This document shows, one piece after another, positions 27,908 to 36,707 of a stretch of 56,290 bases of DNA. Position 1 is the first letter of the stretch; each line of letters starts with the position of its first letter. Origin of the DNA: Promethearchaeota archaeon (GTDB lineage: Archaea > Asgardarchaeota > Lokiarchaeia > Sigyniarchaeales > SOKP01). Location of the stretch: positions 1 to 56,290 of the forward strand of contig JAHPYZ010000024.1 in the NCBI GenBank assembly GCA_019058425.1, in the 5' to 3' direction. The translations under genes and the position numbers were made by a program. Under the pieces are notes generated by a model. The model was given only the letters and a program-made list of their open reading frames with translations, was not told the origin of the DNA and searched no databases.

Positions 27908-30165
27908 TTAGTATCAAAATTTTTAGTAATTGGTTGAAAAATTCTTTTTTGAATTAAGTTAAGAATTGTTTCAGCATCAGTTATTTGAAAACCTTCCTTC
28001 ATATCATGTAAGGATGACACCAAGAAGTAGTTTGCGTTTTTTTCTTTCATTATTTTAAAAGCTCGATTTATCATCATTTGTTCGTCAGAGCTATTATTTT
28101 TAGGTTGATTTATCACTCTTAATGGAGAGATTAGGGATGTATGTAGATGAAGATCAAGGAGATCTCTTATCTCACTGAATTGAGTTATATCTCCATCAAA
28201 ATCTATTAATAGATGTCCAACTTTTTCCTCGATATCATACAATAACGCATTCAATGAATCTAAAAAATCTTGAGAAGGATTCTTCTTCATAATCAGAATA
28301 CACCTAAAATTCTTATAATCTAACATTAAAATCTTTGAATTCTGATAATCCAATTTGACGCTTCGAGTCTGTTCTTCTGCATCCGTTAATTCTATGCCGA
28401 AAGCGCGTACAGCTTGTAAGAAACCAGATATTAATGTACTATCTAAATTTTTACCTGTAAAAAATTGTTCATAAACTGTTAGACCAGAATTCTTTTCTGA
28501 AATAATAAAATAGTGTAGATTGGATATATCTGCAAAAATATTGAATATTTTTTGTTGACGTTCAATTTTAATCCTTCTTTTTCGTTTTAGTATAATATAA
28601 CTTGTAATACTTACTCCAAGAATAAGGGTTACAAATAAAATAATATTAAAAATAATTTGAAATTGTATTGTATAAGGAATATTAACTGAAAATTCTTGAG
28701 TTTTAATACCTGCATGAGTACTATTATACCAAAATAAGTACGCTTTATATATTCCCTCATAAGGATTTGCAGATAAATTATAACAAAATAGAGTTTCTTG
28801 GGAAATAACTTGTTTAGTGTCCCTAAATTCTTCAAAACCTAGTGGATCAATCAATATATAGGTTATGCTACCTTGAATAACTGGAGAAATTACTGAGAAT
28901 TTTAAATCTTGCAATGGCTCAAACTCAGTTTTTTGTATATTTAAGTTAAAATCTATATTAGGAGAATAAGCAGATAATGACCATGTTGCACCTTCTTTTA
29001 TTGTAGTATTTGAAATGAAAACAAAATTATCAGTATTATTAAGATCAACATCTAAAGTAATATCAAGTCCATTTCTATAAATTGTAAGATTATACCAACT
29101 TTTTGGAAAGTAAAATTTTACTGAGTAATTTGAAGATGCTCTTATAAATTCAGGACTGACTTTCCATTTATTTATCAAATTTTCCCCTATGAATACTGAA
29201 CAATCAGAGAAAAATAAATGTTTAAGAGAAATATAATAACTAAAACTCAATTCTAAACTAATAGTTAGATTATTTCTAATAATAATATTTATCAGAGCTC
29301 CCAATGAATAAAAATCAAGATTCTCTAGAGAAAGTGTTCCAGTTCCTAATTCTGTTCCATCTGTTATGATATACCAGATGCCATCAATTTCAGCAGTCAT
29401 ATTAATTTCAGATGGAAAATATGATCGATCAACTTTTTGAGTTATTTTACAGAGAAATACATCTCCAGTCCTGTTCTGCCATTCATCTAAGCTATCATCA
29501 TACATACACATAGATAATTCTGATACTGGATTATCATTATTGATATACCAGTAATATCTATCATTCCAACTTATTCCTGTTCCATCAAGTACTAAACAGT
29601 AGTATCCTGAAGATAAATAAACGGGATTTTGAAATTTTTGTTTATTCCATTGAGGAATTCCTTCAGTCATATTTAATATAAAGGGAATACTATAAATTAC
29701 ACCATTTGGTCTTCTATTAATAGCGTCCCATCCCTCTATTCGAACATATACAGGTGATGGAGAAGCCGTTTTAATCGCCTTATAACCAAAAATATCTACC
29801 GAATACATAATCGTAGGTTCTGTAATATTTATTTGCATCCCTAAAATTTCATAGTAATACCCTCTTAAAGTTTCGAATCCAGTTGCTTCTTCTTCAATTA
29901 CTCTAATTTCTGAATTCATCTTAATACTAGTAAAATTAAGGTCTATTTCGGTTAATGTCCAATTTGGAGATGGTAAACCAATATTCACTGAAGTTGAATT
30001 TTCTATCATCCCGGAATCTTCTGAATATTCAATCATTTGAAAATCTGAAGGAACTATAAGAGTTTCTCCATTTTCTTGAGCATAGGAAAAATTTAAATTC
30101 TGAATCATGCCTACTACAAAAACAATTAATATTGAAATAGTAAATGCAATCCTTTTTATCTTCAA
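27904..30165 (-). CDS. One-pass membrane receptor-like protein with cytoplasmic longin-like domain
   Basis: 753 residues. An N-terminal signal helix (about 7-28) is followed by a roughly 460-residue extracellular region rich in N-x-S/T sites and beta strands, including a Y/W-rich segment near 130-210. One membrane helix ('IILFVTLILGVSITSYIIL', near 505-525) precedes a basic stop-transfer (RKRRIK). The cytoplasmic part from about 540 has the longin/roadblock-like pattern also seen elsewhere in the window: 'LHYFIISEKNSGLTVYEQFF', then 'STLISGFLQAVRAFGIEL' and 'CILIMKKNPSQDFLDSLNALL'. Such domains bind small GTPases; two GTPase genes lie just upstream on the same strand. Confidence 0.65.
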   Translation of the reverse strand: MKIKRIAFTISILIVFVVGMIQNLNFSYAQENGETLIVPSDFQMIEYSEDSGMIENSTSVNIGLPSPNWTLTEIDLNFTSIKMNSEIRVIEEEATGFETLRGYYYEILGMQINITEPTIMYSVDIFGYKAIKTASPSPVYVRIEGWDAINRRPNGVIYSIPFILNMTEGIPQWNKQKFQNPVYLSSGYYCLVLDGTGISWNDRYYWYINNDNPVSELSMCMYDDSLDEWQNRTGDVFLCKITQKVDRSYFPSEINMTAEIDGIWYIITDGTELGTGTLSLENLDFYSLGALINIIIRNNLTISLELSFSYYISLKHLFFSDCSVFIGENLINKWKVSPEFIRASSNYSVKFYFPKSWYNLTIYRNGLDITLDVDLNNTDNFVFISNTTIKEGATWSLSAYSPNIDFNLNIQKTEFEPLQDLKFSVISPVIQGSITYILIDPLGFEEFRDTKQVISQETLFCYNLSANPYEGIYKAYLFWYNSTHAGIKTQEFSVNIPYTIQFQIIFNIILFVTLILGVSITSYIILKRKRRIKIERQQKIFNIFADISNLHYFIISEKNSGLTVYEQFFTGKNLDSTLISGFLQAVRAFGIELTDAEEQTRSVKLDYQNSKILMLDYKNFRCILIMKKNPSQDFLDSLNALLYDIEEKVGHLLIDFDGDITQFSEIRDLLDLHLHTSLISPLRVINQPKNNSSDEQMMINRAFKIMKEKNANYFLVSSLHDMKEGFQITDAETILNLIQKRIFQPITKNFDTN

Positions 30166-30299
30166 GATTCTTATACCAAAGGAAACATAAAAAAATACAT
30201 TTATATATTTTTGTCAGTTTCTATTTTTTTTAAAAATCTTTTCTTATTGAAATATAAATAGTTATATGAATAATAGAGATTTAATCAAGGGAACTTGTT

Positions 30300-30893
30300 T
30301 TAATTCACTGCTGTAACTAGTTTATGTTGATAGTATTTTTTTAGGATTAATCTTAGAATATCTTCAAAACAATCTAGAATTCCTTCTCCTTTTAAGGCAC
30401 TGGTAAATCTGGTATCTATATTCTTGTATTTATGATAATTGATTTCATTTAAAAAATCTATGGAGTTAAATTTTTCTTCTAAATCTTGTTTATTGAATGC
30501 AATGATAATAGGTAGTTTACTTATTGATTCATTAAAATATGAGATTAATTCCTGCCAAGAGATCAGATTCCTTTCATAAACATCTTCCTGAGAGTCTATA
30601 ACAAAGATTACTCCATCCACTGCTCTTAAAGTGATGGGTCTTGTAACAAAATAGAAATCTTGTCCAGTTGTAGTATAGATATGTATTTTTAGTTTCCATT
30701 CTTGATTTTGAAAGGTGACAGTTCCGTAATCAAAAAATAAAGTCCTTTCTAAAGTACTTTCAATACTACATATTTCATCTTCTTTTCCAAATTCAGAAAA
30801 CAAAGCTTTAATTGAAGTGGTCTTACCGCTCATAGCGGGACCAAAATAGACAATTTTTATACTAATGCTCTTCGCAGAATGGTCAATAATCAA
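30300..30893 (-). CDS. MglA-like small GTPase
   Basis: 197 residues. The P-loop 'IVYFGPAMSGKTTSIKALF' and following 'SIESTLERTLFFDYGTV' match the MglA type. The G3 region is 'YTTTGQDFYFVTRPITLRAVDGVIFVIDSQ', where the usual DxxGQ aspartate is replaced by T, as in MglA (TVPGQ). G4 is 'AFNKQDL'. No lipidation site. In bacteria MglA sets cell polarity with roadblock protein MglB as its GAP; here longin-type proteins lie next door instead. 103 bp downstream of the Rab-like gene. Confidence 0.85.
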   Translation of the reverse strand: MIIDHSAKSISIKIVYFGPAMSGKTTSIKALFSEFGKEDEICSIESTLERTLFFDYGTVTFQNQEWKLKIHIYTTTGQDFYFVTRPITLRAVDGVIFVIDSQEDVYERNLISWQELISYFNESISKLPIIIAFNKQDLEEKFNSIDFLNEINYHKYKNIDTRFTSALKGEGILDCFEDILRLILKKYYQHKLVTAVN

Positions 30894-30996
30894 TCTAAAT
30901 TTAACATCCTTTTAACCGTTAATTTTAAAATAGCCTTATAAAAGCCAATAATTTTTATATCAATTAAGGGAAAAAGAAATGAAAGTATAATTTAGA

Positions 30997-31539
30997 TTAA
31001 AGGGTTTTAAATTTAAAATATAACTGCTCTATAATTGCATTAAATGCTTCCACAACCATTTGCCCTGTTTTTGCTGAAGTGAAAAAGTAATTTAAAAAAT
31101 TATGATCATTAATAAGTTGTTGGATTTCTGTTGTATCTAAACTATTTTCATCCAATAAATCAACCTTATTTGCAAATAAAACAATGGGAATATCTCCACA
31201 ATTTATTTCCACTGCTTCATACCAGTTCTTTACATGTGTAAAGCTATTCAGGCCAAGTTCATTCTCTTCAAGACTATATACAATTATTGCTGCTTTACTC
31301 TCTTTATAAAACAAGTGATGTAGAAAATTGAAATCATCTTGACCTGCTATATCCCAGAATAATAATCTGACCATATCTCCATCAAATTCCTTGTTATATT
31401 TTGAAAATTGGGCACCGATAGTTTTTACATAATCCTTTTCAAATGTTCCTTTCGTGAATTTCTTAATTAAGGATGTTTTACCTACTGCACCATCCCCAAC
31501 TACTACTATTTTAAATCGAAATTCCTCAGAATTCTTCAT
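30997..31539 (-). CDS. Rab/Ras-like small GTPase
   Basis: 180 residues, the length of a minimal Ras domain. All G motifs are intact: G1 'GDGAVGKTS', G2 threonine in 'YVKTIGAQF', G3 'WDIAGQ', G4 'ANKVDL' and G5 'TSAKTG'. The 'WDIAGQDDF' block is Rab-like. There is no C-terminal cysteine, so prenyl anchoring like that of eukaryotic Rabs is absent. It is followed by the MglA-like GTPase and preceded, 100 bp away on the same strand, by a TPR-longin protein that could regulate it. Confidence 0.92.
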   Translation of the reverse strand: MKNSEEFRFKIVVVGDGAVGKTSLIKKFTKGTFEKDYVKTIGAQFSKYNKEFDGDMVRLLFWDIAGQDDFNFLHHLFYKESKAAIIVYSLEENELGLNSFTHVKNWYEAVEINCGDIPIVLFANKVDLLDENSLDTTEIQQLINDHNFLNYFFTSAKTGQMVVEAFNAIIEQLYFKFKTL

Positions 31540-31639
31540 TAGATTTCTATGACTTAATGAATATATGATTTTTTCTAATGAAAGATTAGGTTTAGTTTAA
31601 TATAAAATTTTGGTGAATTGAATTGATAAACATCTAACA

Positions 31640-33583
31640 TTATTTTTTCTCTACAAAAATCTCTGTTATCAATGAGTCAAGTGATGGAATACTGTGTAAT
31701 GGAACGGATTTACTTTTATGGAAAAAATTCTGCAAAGATTGCCAAATAATGTTATCACTCTGAATGGAATTAAGAAAACTTGTAATCTTACGATAGGCAA
31801 AATATGAAGCCCCCTTGAAGATATAACATAATAAAAATGACTGAAGGGGCAGCATAAGGAGAGTGTACTGACCGAAAACCGCCCTATCAAGACCTTCAGA
31901 AAATACCTCACTAATTATGTAATTTACAGTAGTTAGAATTCCTCCTAGGATATCATCCTCAAATGAAAAATCCTCCATAAATTTTTTAGAGTATAACAAA
32001 TTACCACCCTCTGTTAAGATTAATATCATAACAGGATCTTCATTTGATATCTCTGGAACTTCAATCATTCTCTTTTTCAAAATTTGTTCCATTTGCTGAT
32101 TCAACCCTGCGAGCTTCCAGCGTTCTGATAAGGGTACATTCAATTCTTTTAATTTCTCCCATAAATCTAATTGTTTAAGTAATTCATCATGTTCATGGGA
32201 AATTTTCATTGTTAATATTTTTAGTCCGTATGATTCCGCAATCTTCTGAGCTTGAGTTAAATATCGTCGGGCTGCTTTTATATTAAAATTTAATAAAGCT
32301 AATTTAGCTTGTAATATGAAAATTTCGCAGAAAGTTGGATATGCATGTGCTTTTTCAGCAAAAGCTATTATATAAGTAATATTTTGATTAATTTCATCAA
32401 GAACTTCACTATTATTACTTATGCGATATTCACCAAGAAGTAAGTCGCAAAGATGAATATATGAGATAATTATTACATCAGTATGTATTCTTTCTGTTTT
32501 TGTTTCAATGACTTGTTTAAATAATTTTTCAGCTTTTGCTTTATCTCGTATTCGAGAACTGCTTTTCAACATTTTAGCTTTATTATATTTGTATAGATAT
32601 TCGATATGACTATCTGGTGCTTGATTATACATATTTTCCAAGCGTTGAAAATATTTTTGAGCAAGTTCAGTATCTCCCTTCTTAAGAGCTACATTTATTA
32701 TACTGTCAATAACACCTTCTATTTGGAAGGGATCTCGCTCCCTTAATGTTAAAGCTTCCTCTAGATATTTCAAAGCCATTTCATAATCACCAATGTCAGC
32801 ATATAAGAGTCCTATATTATTTACCTCCATTGAAATATAAAAATTACTTTTGAATTTTTTGAATATTTTTAGTGCTTTCATATTATGCTTTAAACTAATC
32901 TCTAATTCTCCAATCCAATGGTAAATTGCGCCCATTAAACCATGACCGAAAGCAATCCAGAAATGGTTAAATTTAATTTCCTTAGCGATTGATATTACTC
33001 TCTTGGTGTATTCTATAGCAGGATCTAATCTATTTTCTACAAACATCATAATTTGTGCCATTATTGCATTCACCCAAACTAATTCCCACGTATTACCAAG
33101 TTCTTTTTGAGATTCTAAGGGTTTTCTTAAGTACTTTTCTGCTATATCTGGATTTCCCGACTCAAAGCTCAACGATGCTTTTAATAAACCTAAACGAAGA
33201 TCTCTTAGAATTAAAACATTCTTAGGCTTAGTAGAAATAAATTTTAAGAAATCTTCAGCTTCTTCAACTCTTTCTTGTGCATCATCAAATTTATTAGTCT
33301 GAATCAATCCCGTAATAATAAAAAATAATCCATCAAATGAATAGGCATTATCATTATGTTTTTGGCCTTCTCTTAGCATTTCTTCACCCAACTTAATAAG
33401 TTCTTCGATCTTATGTTGATATAAAACAATCAAGCCCTTAAGAAATTGAAAATAACTTTTCTGCTCAAGGTCAAGCCCCTCAAATAAACTCTGATCATTT
33501 AATAGTTCAAGAGCTTTATCAATCTTACAAGCATCAAAAAGTTCTTCTGCTCTTGTTAGTTGGTTCAACTCAGAATAAGACAT
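31640..33583 (-). CDS. TPR-longin protein, paralogue 1
   Basis: 647 residues, soluble. Residues about 10-480 are tetratricopeptide repeats (clear units such as 'ISMEVNNIGLLYADIGDYEMALKYLEEALTL'). From about 512 a C-terminal alpha/beta domain begins, 'VMILILTEGGNLLYSKKFM...DDILGGILTTVNYIISEVFSEGLDRAVFGQYTLLMLPLQSFLLCYIFKG', which has the strand order expected of a longin/roadblock-like fold. Three nearly identical C-termini in tandem (with 34674 and 36708) show recent duplication. The C-terminal block is better conserved between copies than the TPR part. It probably docks a GTPase; the Rab-like gene is next. Confidence 0.75.
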   Translation of the reverse strand: MSYSELNQLTRAEELFDACKIDKALELLNDQSLFEGLDLEQKSYFQFLKGLIVLYQHKIEELIKLGEEMLREGQKHNDNAYSFDGLFFIITGLIQTNKFDDAQERVEEAEDFLKFISTKPKNVLILRDLRLGLLKASLSFESGNPDIAEKYLRKPLESQKELGNTWELVWVNAIMAQIMMFVENRLDPAIEYTKRVISIAKEIKFNHFWIAFGHGLMGAIYHWIGELEISLKHNMKALKIFKKFKSNFYISMEVNNIGLLYADIGDYEMALKYLEEALTLRERDPFQIEGVIDSIINVALKKGDTELAQKYFQRLENMYNQAPDSHIEYLYKYNKAKMLKSSSRIRDKAKAEKLFKQVIETKTERIHTDVIIISYIHLCDLLLGEYRISNNSEVLDEINQNITYIIAFAEKAHAYPTFCEIFILQAKLALLNFNIKAARRYLTQAQKIAESYGLKILTMKISHEHDELLKQLDLWEKLKELNVPLSERWKLAGLNQQMEQILKKRMIEVPEISNEDPVMILILTEGGNLLYSKKFMEDFSFEDDILGGILTTVNYIISEVFSEGLDRAVFGQYTLLMLPLQSFLLCYIFKGASYFAYRKITSFLNSIQSDNIIWQSLQNFFHKSKSVPLHSIPSLDSLITEIFVEKK

Positions 33584-33736
33584 AAATTTGTGTGAATTGG
33601 ATTATAACATTATGAAAATACTAGGCTAGTCAGCATTTTAAATGTAATGTAAAGGTAAAGATTTTAATTTTCTTTTCAAAAATTAAAAATCTTTTCTGCA
33701 TTAATTATTAAGGTTTATATAGAAAAAAAAGAAGTA

Positions 33737-33810
33737 TAGAATGGAGGAACTTTGGTTTAGTAGTAGCTTCGTCAGGAAGTAGTTTTTCTAACCCAACTCC
33801 TCCAATTCTA
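33737..33810 (+). ncRNA. Candidate structured RNA (or hairpin terminator on the other strand)
   Basis: Long complementary arms at 33737-33760 and 33788-33810 pair TAGAAT/ATTCTA, GGAGGA/TCCTCC and TGGTTTAG/CTAACCCA, with a small inner hairpin CTTC/GAAG. On the plus strand a TATA-like TTTATATAG (33714-33722) lies about 25 bp before the first arm, the usual distance to an archaeal start site, suggesting a roughly 75-nt RNA. On the minus strand the same hairpin is followed by a T-run (at 33722-33730), so it could instead end the transcript of the membrane protein gene at 33927. It is not a tRNA by shape. Confidence 0.45.
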
Positions 33811-33926
33811 TTCTCTGATTTAAAATTAAAATTTACCTCTTTCACCCTCATTATTATAAGTTTTAAACGACAGGATTTATGCTAAAAAAAAAAAATTAAT
33901 TAATTATATTCATACCTCTATTATGT

Positions 33927-34337
33927 TTATCCTCTCTGTTTAATGTAAGCAACAACAATAAGAACCAGAAGTAGGCTCATTATAACAATATCCATGACAC
34001 CTTGCATAGTAGATTCAGTGGAAAACACAGAGCCAAATACAGCAACCAATGAAGCTTCCACAATTATGTTGATTGGTAACCAAATACCCAAAACTTCATA
34101 TGTAAGTTTAATCTTTTCCCAATCCCAATTTTTATGGAGAAGTACTAATAAGGCAAATATTGTTACTACGAATAATGCTGCACCAAACATTCTTGGATGA
34201 GAAGGATTTTGCCATGTTGGCTCATTAAGAGTAGCAAGGAAAATATCAGTTAGAAATACAAGCATTATCCCAAAAAATAAACTGACACCACCGTATGCTA
34301 AAATTGCTATTTTTGTAAGTTTTTTAATTTCAGTCAT
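33927..34337 (-). CDS. Small four-helix membrane protein, copy 1
   Basis: 136 residues with four hydrophobic segments and short loops. It begins 'MTEIKKLTKIAILAYGGVSLFFG', nearly the same as the paralogue at 38808 ('MTEIKKLTKIALIVDAIIWFIFG'), and ends in a basic 'VAYIKQRG'. The pattern 'FGAALFVVTIFALLVL' with a polar loop is found in several uncharacterised four-helix families. It is divergent from the truncated regulator copy at 34533, sharing the duplicated promoter region. Confidence 0.7.
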   Translation of the reverse strand: MTEIKKLTKIAILAYGGVSLFFGIMLVFLTDIFLATLNEPTWQNPSHPRMFGAALFVVTIFALLVLLHKNWDWEKIKLTYEVLGIWLPINIIVEASLVAVFGSVFSTESTMQGVMDIVIMSLLLVLIVVAYIKQRG

Positions 34338-34432
34338 TCTTTTTCACCAACTTTATTCTTTTTTTGGTTTTAATTTTTCATCAAAAATGATGTTTAAATA
34401 ATTGTACACCTATCCATCCATATATAGTTCCA

Positions 34433-34463
34433 CTTTCGGCAATTCCTTGAAAATTCCGAAAAG
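34433..34463. promoter_or_regulatory. Inverted repeat after a TATA box, copy 1
   Basis: CTTTCGG ... CCGAAAAG arms with AATT inner halves, just downstream of a TATATAG element (34420-34426) in a block nearly identical to 40131-40160 upstream of the winged-helix gene. The placement at the likely transcription start suggests a repressor site, possibly for the winged-helix protein itself. Confidence 0.45.
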
Positions 34464-34532
34464 GAGTGGAAGTTTTGAATAATTAGTTCCCAAATTATAC
34501 TTATTGAATAAAATCTTTTATTATCATATATA

Positions 34533-34661
34533 ATGGGAGAAGTAAATTATCCATCAGAACAGATTCTTAATTCTTCAAAACTGCAAAGAAAGGATTATGA
34601 CCATATAATTCTTTGGATATTAGTAAATAATGAAAGTTATGAATTAGGTGAGTTAGATTGA
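34533..34661 (+). pseudogene. Truncated copy of the winged-helix/TPR regulator
   Basis: 42 codons that match the first part of the gene at 40245: 'MGEVNYPSEQILNSSKLQRKDYDHIILWILVNNES' against 'MGEVNYPSEEILNPSKLQRKDYDHIILWMLANNES'. After 'NNES' the match ends and a TGA follows shortly. The upstream 150 bp are also duplicated. It is the remnant of a segmental duplication that was cut off at or near the 3' end of the TPR-longin gene 34674. It could still make a short peptide. Confidence 0.8.
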
Positions 34662-34673
34662 ATCCGTTAATTT

Positions 34674-36608
34674 TTACTCAACAAAGATCTCTGATATTAA
34701 CGATTCAAGTGATGGAATACTATTTGATTGAATTGACTTACTCTTCTCGAAAAATTTCATTAAAGCTTGCCAAATAGCATTATCCTTCTGGAGGGAATCA
34801 AGAAAATTTTTAATCTTATGATAAGCAAAATATGAATGCCCCTTAAAGATATAACATACTAAAAATGATTGAAGAGGCATCATAAGAAGAGTGTATTGCC
34901 CGAAAACAGCCCTGTCAAGCCCTTCAGAAAATACTTCACTAATTATGTAATTTACTGTGGTCAAAAATCCTCCTAGGATATCATCTTCAAATGAAAAATC
35001 CTGTACAAATTTTTTAGAGAATAACAAATTACCACCCTCCGTTAAAATTAATATCATAATAGGGTCTTCTTTTGATACCTCTGGAACCTCCCTTGATCGC
35101 TTTTTCAGCATAGTTGTCATTTGATCATCTAATCGGGCTAATTCCATACGCTCCACCAAACTCGCATTTGATTCACTCAAGATTTCCCAGTTATGTAATT
35201 CTTTTAATAAATTATCATGTTCATTTGAGATTATCATTGCTAATCGTTTTATGCCATAAGTTTCTGCTATTTTTTGGGCTTGAGTTAAATATCTTCGGGC
35301 GGCTTTCACATCAAAAGTTAATAAAGCTAATTTGGCTTGTAATACGAAAGTTTCACAAAAAACACGATAAGAATGTGAATTTTCAGCAATTGTTAATAAT
35401 TGAGCAATATTTTGATTAATCTCTTCAAGAACTTCATCATCATTAAAAGTACGATATTCCGCAAGGAGTAAGTCACAAAGATGAATATATGCATCACTCG
35501 TTTGAATAAAATCCATACGTTTTTTATTGATAACCTGTTTTAATAATTTCTCAGCTTTAGCTCTATCTCGGATTCGAGAACTTCTTTTCAACATTAAAGC
35601 TTTATTGTAATAGAAAAGTAATTCGACATGACTGTCTTTTGATTGATTAAAAATATTTTCCAGGCGATTAAAATATTTCTGTGCATAATCAAGATCACCC
35701 TTTTTAAGAGCTACAGAGATTATACTATCAAGATAACCTTCTGTATGAAGCCCCTTATATTGTCTTTCATGAATTAATAAACATTCTTCCAAATATTTCA
35801 AAGCAAGGTCATATTCACCCTTCTCACAATAGAGATTCCCAATATTATTCAATAAATCCGCATATGCATAATCACTTTTTAATAATTTGACAAATTTTAG
35901 ACAATTCTTCCAATGCTTTAAACTTTTATCTATCTCTCCGATGGACTGATATATTAACGCTTTATAACCATAATAGGCACCAATCCAGTAGTGGTTAAAT
36001 TTAATTTTCTTTGCGTGCAATAATAATGTCTTATTGTATTCCATAGCAAGATCAGTTCTTTTTACCAATAGCATTAAATTTATCATTAAACTATAAGCCC
36101 AGACAAGTTCTATCATATTACCAAGTTCTTTTTGTGAACTAAGGATCTGTTTTAAACCCTTTTCTGCTATATCAATATTACCAATACTCATATTAATCCA
36201 CGCTTTTACTAAATCTAAACGAATATTTCTTCGAATTAACGCATTCTTAGGTTCATTAGTAATAAGTTTTATTATATCTTCAGCTTTACCAGTCTTTTTA
36301 GATGCTTCGTCAAATCTATTAGCATAGCATAATCCGTTGATAATGATAAACAATCCATCAAATGATTGGAGATTGTCATTAAATTTTTGACCTTTTTCAT
36401 ATAAAAGTTCACCATATTTAATTGCTTCATCAGTTTTATGTTGATATATTAAAATTAAACCCTTAAGGAACTGATAATGGTTTTTTTGTTGAGGACTAAG
36501 CCCCTCAAATTGGCTCTCATCGTTAAATATTTCAAGAGCTTTATCAAGCTTACCCTCATCAAAAAGCTGCTCTGCTCTTGTTAACTGATTTAGTTCAAAA
36601 TGGGACAT
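34674..36608 (-). CDS. TPR-longin protein, paralogue 2
   Basis: 644 residues. The layout matches the copy at 31640: starts 'MSHFELNQLTRAEQLFDEGKLDKALEIFND', TPR helices to about 490 (for instance 'ADLLNNIGNLYCEKGEYDLALKYLEECLL'), then the longin-like domain 'MILILTEGGNLLFSKKFVQDFSFEDDILGGFLTTVNYIISEVFSEGLDRAVFGQYTLLMMPLQSFLVCYIFKG'. It ends 12 bp from the truncated regulator copy. Upstream, 99 bp separate it from the third copy, so the two may be co-transcribed. Confidence 0.75.
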   Translation of the reverse strand: MSHFELNQLTRAEQLFDEGKLDKALEIFNDESQFEGLSPQQKNHYQFLKGLILIYQHKTDEAIKYGELLYEKGQKFNDNLQSFDGLFIIINGLCYANRFDEASKKTGKAEDIIKLITNEPKNALIRRNIRLDLVKAWINMSIGNIDIAEKGLKQILSSQKELGNMIELVWAYSLMINLMLLVKRTDLAMEYNKTLLLHAKKIKFNHYWIGAYYGYKALIYQSIGEIDKSLKHWKNCLKFVKLLKSDYAYADLLNNIGNLYCEKGEYDLALKYLEECLLIHERQYKGLHTEGYLDSIISVALKKGDLDYAQKYFNRLENIFNQSKDSHVELLFYYNKALMLKRSSRIRDRAKAEKLLKQVINKKRMDFIQTSDAYIHLCDLLLAEYRTFNDDEVLEEINQNIAQLLTIAENSHSYRVFCETFVLQAKLALLTFDVKAARRYLTQAQKIAETYGIKRLAMIISNEHDNLLKELHNWEILSESNASLVERMELARLDDQMTTMLKKRSREVPEVSKEDPIMILILTEGGNLLFSKKFVQDFSFEDDILGGFLTTVNYIISEVFSEGLDRAVFGQYTLLMMPLQSFLVCYIFKGHSYFAYHKIKNFLDSLQKDNAIWQALMKFFEKSKSIQSNSIPSLESLISEIFVE

Positions 36609-36707
36609 TTACTCAATTGTATGGATTATAACTTTATGAAAATACTAAACTACATAGTATTTTAAATTTATTGGAAAGATTGATAGATTTTAAAATTCTT
36701 TTTAAAA

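Noticed and set aside
33742-33804. tRNA gene suggested by GGAGGA/TCCTCC end pairing
   Set aside because: Only about 60 nt between arms, with no T-loop GTTCRA motif, no anticodon arm and no CCA-like end.
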